DNA of 6,121 nt from a bacterium (GTDB taxonomy: Bacteria; UBP14; UBA6098; JAFGQG01), in contig JAFGGQ010000114.1 of the NCBI GenBank assembly GCA_016930435.1, forward strand, positions 1 through 6,121, written 5' to 3'. The position numbers and the translations under genes are program-made. Below are positions 1 through 6,121 of this stretch, one piece after another (positions within the stretch are counted from its first letter, which is position 1; each line of letters starts with the position of its first letter). The notes under the pieces are model-generated. The model ran no database searches. It saw only the letters and a list, made by a program, of their open reading frames with translations, and had not been told where the DNA came from.

Positions 1-987
1 ATGAGAAAGAAAATTTTCTGTGCCGTGATTATTCTACTGGCTTGTTTATTGGCCAATGGAGTATGGGCAGATCCTGAAGAGAGTTATAGTAATGGTTTCA
101 GCAAATTTCTGGCTAAGGACTATGATGGCGCTCTCAAGGATTTTTCGCAAGCGCTGATTGAATATGGAGAGAATAATCCTGAAGCTGCTAAGGCTCACAA
201 TCAAAGGGGTTTAACCTATTCGAAGATGGAAAATTTCACAGCAGCCATCGATGATTTTACAGCGGCCCTGGCGCTTATTCCTATCGAGCATCCGCAAACC
301 CCTGCGGTATTGGCCAATCGTGCTCAAGCTAAAGAAGGTTTAAAGGATTTTGAGGGAGCTTTGGATGATTTTAACAAGGCTCTGGATATAATCCAGGAAG
401 ATAATATAGAAAGGGCCAGAATCTATGGATTAAGGGGGTCTGTGCGTGAGAAGATGAAGGATTTTAAGGGCGCTATGGCAGATTATGATGCGGCTATCGA
501 GGCTATAGGCGAAACCCGTTGGGCATGGGTAGCATTCTGGAACCGTGGCCGCCTTAAATTTGACCAGGAAGATTACCAGGGTGCCCTAAAGGACTTTGAT
601 ATGGCTTTAAAGTTAGAGGAAGGGAATGCCAGCGCCTACTACTTCCGGGGACTGGCTAAAAGCAAGTTAGGACAGCTTAATGAAGCAATCCCCGATTATG
701 ATCAAGCCCTTTTATTAGCCCCGGATAATGTCGATGCGTACTATAACCGGGGGATCGCCCACAGCCGGCTGGGACATTACAAGGAAGCCGTTGCTGATTT
801 TACCAAAGTAATCGGTCAAAATCCCAATGACCCGGAAATCTACTATTTAAGAGCAGTTGCGTACTATATCACCGGGAATTACAAACACGCGGAAAGGGAT
901 ATTCAGAAGGTACTGGAACTGAAACCAGACCACGACCGGGCTAAAACACTACAGGACCAGGTAAACGAGGCAAAAGAGAAAAAATAG
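1..987 (+). CDS. Exported tetratricopeptide-repeat (TPR) protein
   Basis: The 328-residue product is an N-terminal signal peptide followed almost entirely by TPR repeats. Residues 1-23 have a basic start (MRKK), a hydrophobic stretch and a signal peptidase I site of the type VWA|DPEE. About eight 34-residue TPR units can be read, near residues 27-60, 62-97, 102-135, 138-171, 175-208, 209-242, 243-276 and 277-310. They show the usual pattern, such as AYYNRGIAHSRLGHYKEAV. TPR solenoids bind partner proteins; no catalytic domain is visible, so the partner and role are unknown. An LLAC sequence at 12-15 resembles a lipobox, but the hydrophobic stretch continues past the cysteine, so I favour a soluble periplasmic or secreted protein. 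The first base of the window is the first base of the ATG, so its ribosome binding site and any earlier in-frame start cannot be seen. The trmO-like gene follows after 26 bases, possibly in the same transcript. Confidence 0.88.
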   Translation: MRKKIFCAVIILLACLLANGVWADPEESYSNGFSKFLAKDYDGALKDFSQALIEYGENNPEAAKAHNQRGLTYSKMENFTAAIDDFTAALALIPIEHPQTPAVLANRAQAKEGLKDFEGALDDFNKALDIIQEDNIERARIYGLRGSVREKMKDFKGAMADYDAAIEAIGETRWAWVAFWNRGRLKFDQEDYQGALKDFDMALKLEEGNASAYYFRGLAKSKLGQLNEAIPDYDQALLLAPDNVDAYYNRGIAHSRLGHYKEAVADFTKVIGQNPNDPEIYYLRAVAYYITGNYKHAERDIQKVLELKPDHDRAKTLQDQVNEAKEKK

Positions 988-1000
988 ATGCCTTTCAATT

Positions 1001-1007
1001 AAGGAAA
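1001..1007 (+). promoter_or_regulatory. Ribosome binding site supporting a TTG start
   Basis: AAGGAAA lies six bases before the TTG at 1014 in the short gap after the TPR gene. No ATG or GTG in this frame lies near the expected N-terminus, and the conserved family motif begins about 11 codons after the TTG, so this site decides the start. Confidence 0.7.
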
Positions 1008-1013
1008 TTATAA

Positions 1014-1511
1014 TTGTCTGATTCTGCACCAATAATATTAAAGGCCATTGGGATGATCCGTTCACCCTACAGCCAGAGCTCCGAGGTTCCTGTACAAGCC
1101 CGTTTCAGCAGGGATGTGCAGGCCTTCGCCCGGCTCTATCCACGGTACGTTCCCGGATTAAAGGATTTGGATGGGTTCAGCCACGCTATCCTGCTCTTTT
1201 ATTTCAACCGATCTACAAGGGAAGACGTCACCAGTTGCTCTTACCTGGATTCCGAAGAACATGGCATTTTCGCCATCAGATCACCCCATCGCCCTAACCA
1301 TATCGGCCTTTCAGTGGTTAAAATCAATCGTATCGAGGGAAGTGATCTCTATTTCTACGGAGCAGATATGCTGGATAATACCCCGCTACTGGACATAAAA
1401 CCCTATATCCCCGACTTGGATCAGGAAGAAATTGTTGAGCGCGGATGGCTGGAAAAGCATTACAAGCGGGGGATAATGATAAAAAACCAAATACCCCAGA
1501 AATTGCGGTAA
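1014..1511 (+). CDS. trmO: TrmO/TsaA-family tRNA (m6t6A37) methyltransferase
   Basis: The 165-residue product matches the TsaA-like/TrmO family along its length. TrmO uses S-adenosylmethionine to N6-methylate t6A at position 37 of tRNA-Thr, giving m6t6A next to the anticodon in the cytoplasm. Visible motifs are IGMIRSPY (12-19), GLKDLDGFSHAILLFYF (48-64), GIFAIRSPHRPNHIGLS (84-100) and LDNTPLLDIKPYIPDLD (120-136). The usual RPNPIG reads RPNHIG here and the usual LDGTP reads LDNTP. The protein ends soon after the core domain, so it is the short form without the C-terminal extension of E. coli TrmO. The start is TTG with AAGGAAA upstream. Family membership is secure. The exact tRNA substrate is inferred, since TsaA-like paralogues in anaerobes and archaea are not all characterised. 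It may share a transcript with the TPR gene 26 bases upstream, but no functional link between them is apparent. Confidence 0.87.
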   Translation: MSDSAPIILKAIGMIRSPYSQSSEVPVQARFSRDVQAFARLYPRYVPGLKDLDGFSHAILLFYFNRSTREDVTSCSYLDSEEHGIFAIRSPHRPNHIGLSVVKINRIEGSDLYFYGADMLDNTPLLDIKPYIPDLDQEEIVERGWLEKHYKRGIMIKNQIPQKLR

Positions 1512-1570
1512 CCCCAATACAGGGGAAAATGATCTCGCAAATAGTAAATGAGTGTTAACCCCAAAAAATG

Positions 1571-1575
1571 GAAGG
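1571..1575 (+). promoter_or_regulatory. Ribosome binding site deciding the start of the LolA-like gene
   Basis: GAAGG, followed by a run of A, lies seven bases before the ATG at 1583. The earlier in-frame ATG at 1568 has only CCCCAAAAA before it and would sit on top of this site, so 1583 is the better start. Confidence 0.65.
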
Positions 1576-1582
1576 AAAAAAG

Positions 1583-2398
1583 ATGAAAAACCATGTTACC
1601 CGAGTACTTGTTGTGAATCTTCTGCTTGCAGGCTTTTTAATCGGTCTGGTTCAAGCCCAGGCTATGGAGTTGGAATGGAAATCCGTTTTGAACAGGATCA
1701 AGGATAAATATGATGGTTATGAGAAGGAGATCAAAGACATAGAAATCACTTCCTCCCGAATTATGATCGCGGAGCAGGGAACCATGAAATCCGAAATGGT
1801 AACCATGAACAAGGGTGATAAATTCCGTGTAGATAATAAGATACAGATGGAAGGTGAAATGGAAGCGGAAGGTATGAGTGAAATTATAACGACTATAATC
1901 CATGACGGTGTTAATACCTGGATGATCTCACCTTTCGCCGGCACCCAGAAACTTCCTAATGAAAAATTTGAGCAAGAAAAGGATAAATGGAATTGGTGGG
2001 AGTTCCTGTCCGAGGAAACCAAACTTATTGGTACAGACAAGGTTTGTGACCGGGATTGCTATATTGTGGAATTGCAGTCCGATGAGGAAGAATATCCTTT
2101 CACAAAGATGTGGCTGGACCAAAAGAGCCTGGTAATGGTACAGGCCGAAAGCATTGACGATCAGGGCAACACGATAAAGACCATTAATTCTGATTTCCGG
2201 AAGTTCAAGGGGGATTGGGAAATGGGCTACAAGATGGAAATGTTTATGGGGGATCAGTTATTTATGTCTCAGCAGATCGAGGAAATCAAGGTGAATTCCG
2301 GTTTATCCGATGATCTCTTTATTGTTGAGGATACCGGCAGTCAGGGGATGGATATTAATAAACTGATGGAGATGATGAAAAAGGGCGAAGGTGAATAA
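1583..2398 (+). CDS. Exported LolA-like (outer-membrane lipoprotein-sorting type) protein
   Basis: The 271-residue product (276 if the ATG at 1568 is used) starts with a signal peptide: MKNHVTR, a hydrophobic stretch to about residue 23, and a VQAQA cleavage region near 27. The remainder resembles the LolA/LolB-fold family often named outer membrane lipoprotein-sorting protein. It has successive amphipathic beta strands, an IIHDGVNTWMISPF segment, a WNWWEFL segment, CDRDCYIVEL, a KMWLDQKSLVMVQAE strand pair, SDFRKFKGDWEMGYKMEMFM and SDDLFIVED near the end. Such proteins form a half-open barrel that holds acyl chains, and LolA itself carries lipoproteins across the periplasm. This one is longer than classical LolA, so a related lipid or ligand binder is equally possible. 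Two cysteines (155 and 159) could form a disulfide. The mature chain is unusually methionine-rich, especially at 89-98, 214-228 and 256-265. It ends six bases before mrfB, suggesting co-transcription. The fold call is by pattern and moderately sure; the function is not established. Confidence 0.72.
   Translation: MKNHVTRVLVVNLLLAGFLIGLVQAQAMELEWKSVLNRIKDKYDGYEKEIKDIEITSSRIMIAEQGTMKSEMVTMNKGDKFRVDNKIQMEGEMEAEGMSEIITTIIHDGVNTWMISPFAGTQKLPNEKFEQEKDKWNWWEFLSEETKLIGTDKVCDRDCYIVELQSDEEEYPFTKMWLDQKSLVMVQAESIDDQGNTIKTINSDFRKFKGDWEMGYKMEMFMGDQLFMSQQIEEIKVNSGLSDDLFIVEDTGSQGMDINKLMEMMKKGEGE
2388..2394 (+). promoter_or_regulatory. Ribosome binding site of mrfB inside the end of the LolA-like gene
   Basis: AAGGTGA lies ten bases before the ATG at 2405 and within the last codons of the preceding gene. 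Ribosomes finishing that gene at 2398 would pass over it, so re-initiation or translational coupling is plausible. The spacing is somewhat long, so this is a moderate site. Confidence 0.5.
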
Positions 2399-2404
2399 AA
2401 GCTG

Positions 2405-3508
2405 ATGGCTTCGGACCCCGAAAGAGATGATCAGGAGCTAATCCAAAATCTTTGTCACACCTGGAAAAAACGTCTTAGAGAGGCTAAAGAATATGAGATA
2501 AAACCGGAGGAAGATAATGCCGCCGGTATAGTTGCTCCTTCGGTTTCCGCGACTGTTAGTATAAGTGACTATGATCGTGCAGAGCACCTTAAACAGAGCC
2601 TTCTGGAAAGGTATGCTGAAAGCGCTCTGGAGGGTGTATTCAGGGGTATAGAGATACCTACTCCGCAAGGGATTTGCTATAGACTTCAGGATAAAGAGCC
2701 TTTTTCGGGGAAGTTGCCAGGCCTTCAACGCACACGAGAAAAGCTGCTAAACAGCCTCCAATTGATCCATGGCATTGGTCAGGTTACAGAGCCCCTGTTA
2801 AAGTCCCTCGGCTTTTATACTATTAATGATTTGCAGGAACATCCTTCTTTTGGCTTAAAAGCCCGGGAATGCTTGAAGATCATAGATGGCATGGAGCCGG
2901 ACTGTCTGGCGGAACTGGTAAGGCACTGGTTTCCCCAGTCCCATCCCTTGCAGTTCTCCCTCTCCTGTTTTTATGAACTCTCAGATCTTGTTTTTTTTGA
3001 TTTAGAAACGCTGGGCTTAACCGGTGACCGGCCGATAATCCTGTTGGGTTTTGCTACTATTTCCGGGTCCTGTATCGATGTTGAGCAATATTTGATTCGG
3101 GATATAAAGGAGGAGCCAGGTGCGCTGACTTCCTTCCTGCAACATTTAGGCCCTCGGACGGCTTTTGTATCTTTCAACGGAAAATCCTTCGACCTGCCTT
3201 ACCTGGAGAGCCGGCTGGCTTATTATGGTATAAATGCAGATCTTTGTAAGCCGCATTTTGATATGCTGCACTTTTCCAGGAGAGCCTGGGGCAAACTATA
3301 CCCGGATTGCAGGCTCGGTACACTGGAGCGATTATTATTCGGTATGCAAAGGGAGGATGATGTCCCCGGCGCCCTGGTACCGGAGTTCTACGAAATTTAT
3401 CAGCGTACGGGAAATCCTGGCCCCCTGGTCCCTATTGTAACCCATAATAGGCAGGATTTGTTAACCCTGGTCAAATTGTTCCTGAAGCTGCACGAGGAAT
3501 GGGCATGA
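2405..3508 (+). CDS. mrfB: MrfB/YprB-type DEDDh exonuclease with helix-hairpin-helix
   Basis: The 367-residue cytoplasmic protein has a RNase H-like DEDD exonuclease domain at about 190-365. The acidic set is visible: D199 and E201 in FFDLET, D263 in FNGKSFDLPYL, and H347 with D351 in HNRQD. A conserved HFDMLHFSRRAW segment (284-295) adds D286. Before it, residues 119-147 read as a helix-hairpin-helix (IHGIGQVTEPLLKSLGFYT), a common non-specific DNA-binding unit. An N-terminal region (about 55-100, with IEIPTPQGICY) is typical of YprB-like proteins. In B. subtilis MrfB works with the helicase MrfA in mitomycin C repair independently of UvrABC; by analogy this protein would degrade or trim the damaged strand. 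The chain stops 16 residues after D351, so the C-terminal TPR region I recall for Bacillus MrfB is absent. It follows the LolA-like gene by six bases and overlaps mrfA by four (ATGA). No LexA-type operator was noticed upstream. Polarity and DNA versus RNA preference cannot be read from the sequence. Confidence 0.87.
   Translation: MASDPERDDQELIQNLCHTWKKRLREAKEYEIKPEEDNAAGIVAPSVSATVSISDYDRAEHLKQSLLERYAESALEGVFRGIEIPTPQGICYRLQDKEPFSGKLPGLQRTREKLLNSLQLIHGIGQVTEPLLKSLGFYTINDLQEHPSFGLKARECLKIIDGMEPDCLAELVRHWFPQSHPLQFSLSCFYELSDLVFFDLETLGLTGDRPIILLGFATISGSCIDVEQYLIRDIKEEPGALTSFLQHLGPRTAFVSFNGKSFDLPYLESRLAYYGINADLCKPHFDMLHFSRRAWGKLYPDCRLGTLERLLFGMQREDDVPGALVPEFYEIYQRTGNPGPLVPIVTHNRQDLLTLVKLFLKLHEEWA
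3494..3498 (+). promoter_or_regulatory. Ribosome binding site deciding the mrfA start
   Basis: GAGGA lies inside the last codons of mrfB. It is correctly spaced (about six to seven bases) from the ATG at 3505 but directly abuts the in-frame ATG at 3499. The later ATG also gives the classic ATGA stop-start overlap with mrfB, so 3505 is preferred. Confidence 0.65.
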
Positions 3509-5826
3509 TCCGAAATGTGATCGCCGAACTCCGGCTGCAGCCCCAACACCGGGAACAGGTGGAATTAATCCAGGAACTTCCCCCGAGGGAGGCTGTTTAC
3601 AAAAAACTGGACCGGGACCTGCCGCCGGAACTGCTGGCTTATCTCTTCAGCAGGGGATTCAGTCTCTTTTCCCATCAATGTGAAGCCATCAAGCACATTC
3701 GGAACGGCGAGAACGTGATAATCACTACACCAACTGCTTCTGGGAAAACGCTGGCCTTTAATCTCCCGATATTTGAGCAGTTAGCTGAGAACACCAAGGC
3801 AACAGCGCTTTATCTTTATCCCACCAAAGCACTCTCCAATGACCAGTTGAAAAAGGTTCAGGAGTTAGAAAAGGGAACCGGTATCCGTTTAAAGGCTGCG
3901 CTGTATGACGGTGATACCCCACAGGGGAGCAGGCCGCAGATCCGTAATAACTCACGCCTGGTGATCAGCAATCCTTATGAACTGCATCAAGTACTGCCCT
4001 GGCACCATAAATGGCAGAAATTTTTGGCTAACCTGAGCTTCGTAGTGATCGATGAGACTCACTACTATAGGGGCGTATTCGGCTCCAATGTGGCATTTTT
4101 GGTCCGCAGGCTGCGCCGTATCTGCCACTATTATGGTTCCCATCCCCAGTTTATTTTATCTACTGCAACGCTGGCCAATGCACGTGAATTCGGAGAAAAA
4201 CTGGTGGGCCTCGATTTTAAACTGATTGATGAGGATGGTTCACCAACAGGTAAAAAATACTTTGTATTTTATAATCCTTATTATGACGGTGTGGGCAAAC
4301 TCTCGGTGCATCAGGAAACCAGGAATCTCTTTCTTCATTTCATCCGTAATGACCTGCAGACGCTCTGCTTTACGGTTTCCAGGAAGATGGCCGAACTGAT
4401 CACTTTCTGGGCCCGTAATGAGCTACAGGCAACCGAGCCGGAACTTGGGGAACGGATCACCGCCTACCGTGCCGGTTATTTGCCCGAAAAACGCCGGGAG
4501 ATCGAGGGGAAACTGAAGAGCGGATACCTGAAAGGAGTAACCTCCACTAATGCCCTGGAATTAGGGATAGATATCGGCTCCCTGGACAGTGTGCTCATTT
4601 CCGGATACCCGGGTACAATCATCTCCACCTGGCAGCAGGCAGGCCGCGCCGGAAGGGGCACCGACGAATCATCTGCTGTCCTGGTCGCATTCCATAACCC
4701 ACTGGATCAGTACTTCATGAAACATCCACAATCCTTCTTCGACAAATCACACGAATATGCAATCATCGACATCATGAACGATTATATCATGTTTGGACAC
4801 ATGGTCTGTATGGCGGCTGAAATGCCAATCGATCCGGAAAGGGATCGGGTGTTCTTCGGGGATAAATATGACCTGATTATCGAAGCCCTGAAAAAGGCCG
4901 GACTAATTCAGGAAACCCCAAACGGCTGGGTATATTCCGGGAAGGGGAGGGCTACTGAATTGGTAAGCTTGAACAACCTATCTCAGGAAATCTTCAAGGT
5001 GCTTTTCGAGGGGCGCTTACTGGAAACTATGGATAAGACACAGGCGTACAGGGAAGCACACCCGGAAGCAGTGTTGCTACACCTCGGTGAAACCTACCTG
5101 GTGAATGAACTGGACCTTAAAAACAGGATAGTCAAAGTTTCTAAGGAAGACCTGGATTACTACACTAAACCGATAACAGAAACCGAAGTAAGCATAATAA
5201 AGGAGTTTCGTAAAAAGCAGTGGGGTGATTTCAGCCTTTGCTTTGGCCAACTGGAGGTTTTTGAGCATTATATAGGTTACCGGATAATGCGTTATGATAA
5301 GGTGATTGGTAGCGGTTTGATAGATCTTCCACCGCTGGTGTTCAGGACCACCGGGATTTGGTTCACGCTTCCTGTAGAGCTGCAAGAGCGCCTATGGAAA
5401 GCCCGTAAGATGGATCCCGACCTCTATGAGAGAGCCCCCAGAAAAACCGAGCAAGGGCTGGCTCAATATGTTTTCCAGGGTGGGTTGCACGGCAGCGAAC
5501 ACGCCATGATCGGGATCATGCCCTTTCATGTGATGTGCGACCGCTGGGATATCGGTGGGGTTTCCACCCTTGATCATCCGGATACCGGAAAGCCTTCAAT
5601 ATTCATTTATGATGGTTTTGAAGGGGGAATCGGGCTAACCGAGAAGGCTTATTACCTGATTGAAAAGGTGATAAAGACTGCACTGGAGCTGGTCCGGGAT
5701 TGCCCATGTCACGATGGCTGTCCGGGCTGTATCTATTCACCTAAATGTGGAAACGCTAACGAAATACTGGATAAAAAAACAACCATACTGATCCTTAAAG
5801 AACTGCTATCAGTCATAAAAGCTTGA
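3505..5826 (+). CDS. mrfA: MrfA/YprA-type DEXH-box helicase with C-terminal zinc-binding domain
   Basis: The 773-residue product (775 from the ATG at 3499) is a superfamily 2 helicase. RecA-like domain 1 shows FSHQ (Q-motif region, 55-58), Walker A TPTASGKT (75-82), YPTKAL (105-110), the DETH box (183-186) and STAT (219-222). RecA-like domain 2 shows TSTNALELGIDIG (346-358) and the arginine-finger motif QQAGRAGRG (377-385). A winged-helix-like middle region follows. The C-terminal DUF1998/MZB domain ends with five cysteines (733, 735, 739, 742, 748) in CPCHDGCPGCIYSPKCGN, the cluster that binds zinc in B. subtilis MrfA. The known family member is an ATP-driven 3'-to-5' DNA translocase and helicase acting in mitomycin C excision repair with the nuclease MrfB. 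All key motifs are intact and the length is normal for the family, so it should be active. It overlaps mrfB by four bases, implying coupled translation. The gene order is the reverse of Bacillus yprA-yprB. No clear terminator follows. Confidence 0.94.
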   Translation: MIRNVIAELRLQPQHREQVELIQELPPREAVYKKLDRDLPPELLAYLFSRGFSLFSHQCEAIKHIRNGENVIITTPTASGKTLAFNLPIFEQLAENTKATALYLYPTKALSNDQLKKVQELEKGTGIRLKAALYDGDTPQGSRPQIRNNSRLVISNPYELHQVLPWHHKWQKFLANLSFVVIDETHYYRGVFGSNVAFLVRRLRRICHYYGSHPQFILSTATLANAREFGEKLVGLDFKLIDEDGSPTGKKYFVFYNPYYDGVGKLSVHQETRNLFLHFIRNDLQTLCFTVSRKMAELITFWARNELQATEPELGERITAYRAGYLPEKRREIEGKLKSGYLKGVTSTNALELGIDIGSLDSVLISGYPGTIISTWQQAGRAGRGTDESSAVLVAFHNPLDQYFMKHPQSFFDKSHEYAIIDIMNDYIMFGHMVCMAAEMPIDPERDRVFFGDKYDLIIEALKKAGLIQETPNGWVYSGKGRATELVSLNNLSQEIFKVLFEGRLLETMDKTQAYREAHPEAVLLHLGETYLVNELDLKNRIVKVSKEDLDYYTKPITETEVSIIKEFRKKQWGDFSLCFGQLEVFEHYIGYRIMRYDKVIGSGLIDLPPLVFRTTGIWFTLPVELQERLWKARKMDPDLYERAPRKTEQGLAQYVFQGGLHGSEHAMIGIMPFHVMCDRWDIGGVSTLDHPDTGKPSIFIYDGFEGGIGLTEKAYYLIEKVIKTALELVRDCPCHDGCPGCIYSPKCGNANEILDKKTTILILKELLSVIKA

Positions 5827-5961
5827 CGGACAAACACGTGGGTCTGGTCACAAAATAAAATTAAATAAAACAAAAAGAACCGGTTTACTTGGGAAAATAT
5901 GCAATGGAAATGTCTAAGTCCCAATCAGCTGTATTTTATCGTCTATCCCACAACCTCCTCA
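5827..5961. other. Non-coding stretch after mrfA
   Basis: There is no credible gene here. An AT-rich segment (about 5852-5878) follows the mrfA stop. The only pairing seen is TTGGGA (5889-5894) with TCCCAA (5919-5924), a weak stem with a 24-base loop and no T-run after it, so I do not call it a terminator. Where transcription of mrfA ends is unresolved. Confidence 0.5.
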
Positions 5962-6022
5962 CGTCATTGCGAGGATCCAAAAGGCTCCTATTTCTTTGCC
6001 TTTTGATTCGAAGCAATCTCAT
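5962..6022. repeat. Degenerate dispersed palindromic repeat (CGTCATTGCGAGG type)
   Basis: The segment begins CGTCATTGCGAGG and ends GAAGCAATCTC. These words recur in a short dispersed palindromic repeat found in many bacterial genomes (recognised from memory, not searched). It folds well: ATTGC (5966-5970) pairs with GCAAT (6013-6017). After a small internal loop, GGATC (5973-5977) pairs with GATTC (6005-6009, one G-T pair), and AAAAGGC (5979-5985) pairs with GCCTTTT (5998-6004), leaving one bulged C and a 12-base loop. It is non-coding and probably mobile or formerly mobile (MITE- or REP-like). It lies 135 bases after the mrfA stop, where it could also act as an RNA structure at the 3' end of the transcript. 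Confidence 0.6.
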
Positions 6023-6082
6023 GAGCAACAGAATCCAACATTAAATCACCCTAATTTTTCATCAATAATCACAATTCATCTG

Positions 6083-6121
6083 GGGGATTGCCGCAGCAAT
6101 ATAGACAATAATCTTACAGAC
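6083..6121. repeat. Probable second part of the palindromic repeat, cut by the window edge
   Basis: GGGGATTGCCGCAGC resembles the complementary arm of the same repeat class. GATTGC (6086-6091) can pair with GCAATC (6013-6018) of the first part. It also forms its own small palindrome, ATTGC-CGCA-GCAAT (6087-6100). The element may continue past the window, so its right end is not defined. Between the two parts (6023-6082) is AT-rich DNA without a recognisable feature. Confidence 0.35.

Noticed and set aside
1-987. The TPR gene as a detached TPR domain of MrfB
   Set aside because: It has a clear signal peptide and so should be exported, while MrfB acts on DNA in the cytoplasm. Two unrelated genes also lie between them.
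1512-1525. CCCC-AATACA-GGGG hairpin after trmO as a terminator
   Set aside because: The stem is only four base pairs and is followed by AAAA rather than a T-run, so it is too weak to support termination.
1509-1564. Nine-base direct repeat TAACCCCAA at 1509-1517 and 1556-1564 as an insertion footprint or operator pair
   Set aside because: There are only two copies, the first formed partly by the trmO stop codon. There is no palindrome and no element between them, so chance is likely.
1637-2122. Minus-strand ORFs opposite the LolA-like gene, and other antisense ORFs across mrfB and mrfA
   Set aside because: They are low-complexity or serine/isoleucine-rich shadows of clearly real genes, with no domain or ribosome binding site.
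3499-3504. ATG at 3499 as the mrfA start
   Set aside because: The GAGGA site would directly abut it. The ATG at 3505 has proper spacing and a standard ATGA overlap.
5904-6044. Small + strand ORF of 46 codons (MEMSKSQSAV...)
   Set aside because: More than half of it is translated from the palindromic repeat, the ribosome binding site is poor, and spurious ORFs of this kind are common across such repeats.

Overview
The window carries five genes, all on the + strand and closely packed, followed by about 295 bases of non-coding DNA holding a degenerate palindromic repeat. Order: exported TPR protein (1-987), TrmO/TsaA-type tRNA methyltransferase (1014-1511), exported LolA-like protein (1583-2398), MrfB/YprB-type DEDDh exonuclease with a helix-hairpin-helix (2405-3508), MrfA/YprA-type DEXH helicase with a C-terminal cysteine cluster (3505-5826), then the repeat region (5827-6121). 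No rRNA, tRNA, CRISPR array, transposase or phage gene is visible.

The last two genes form the clearest functional unit. They correspond to the MrfA/MrfB pair (YprA/YprB) of Bacillus subtilis. MrfA is a DEXH helicase and MrfB a DEDD-family nuclease, and together they provide a UvrABC-independent route for repairing mitomycin C-type bulky or crosslink lesions. Here the nuclease gene comes first and overlaps the helicase by ATGA, which suggests translational coupling and matched dosage. The nuclease differs in layout from the Bacillus protein: an N-terminal region with a helix-hairpin-helix precedes the exonuclease domain, and the chain ends soon after the last catalytic motif.

Upstream, a LolA-like exported protein ends six bases before the mrfB start, so it is probably co-transcribed although it should act outside the cytoplasm. 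The TrmO-like gene (TTG start with a good ribosome binding site) and the exported TPR gene follow each other with a 26-base gap. The gaps suggest one or two operons: TPR-trmO, then lolA-like-mrfB-mrfA after a gap of about 71 bases. I could not identify a convincing promoter or rho-independent terminator.

Organism: a bacterium with moderate G+C, strong AAGGA/GAGG-type ribosome binding sites and occasional TTG starts. The mrfAB pair, the HhH-containing YprB type and the CGTCATTGCGAGG-type repeat would fit an anaerobic Firmicute of the Desulfotomaculum/Pelotomaculum kind. The LolA-like protein and the short signal peptides would also fit a diderm lineage. This placement is inference with low confidence. 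No wholly new system is evident; the most interesting points are the reversed and rearranged mrfB-mrfA module and the repeat at the right edge.
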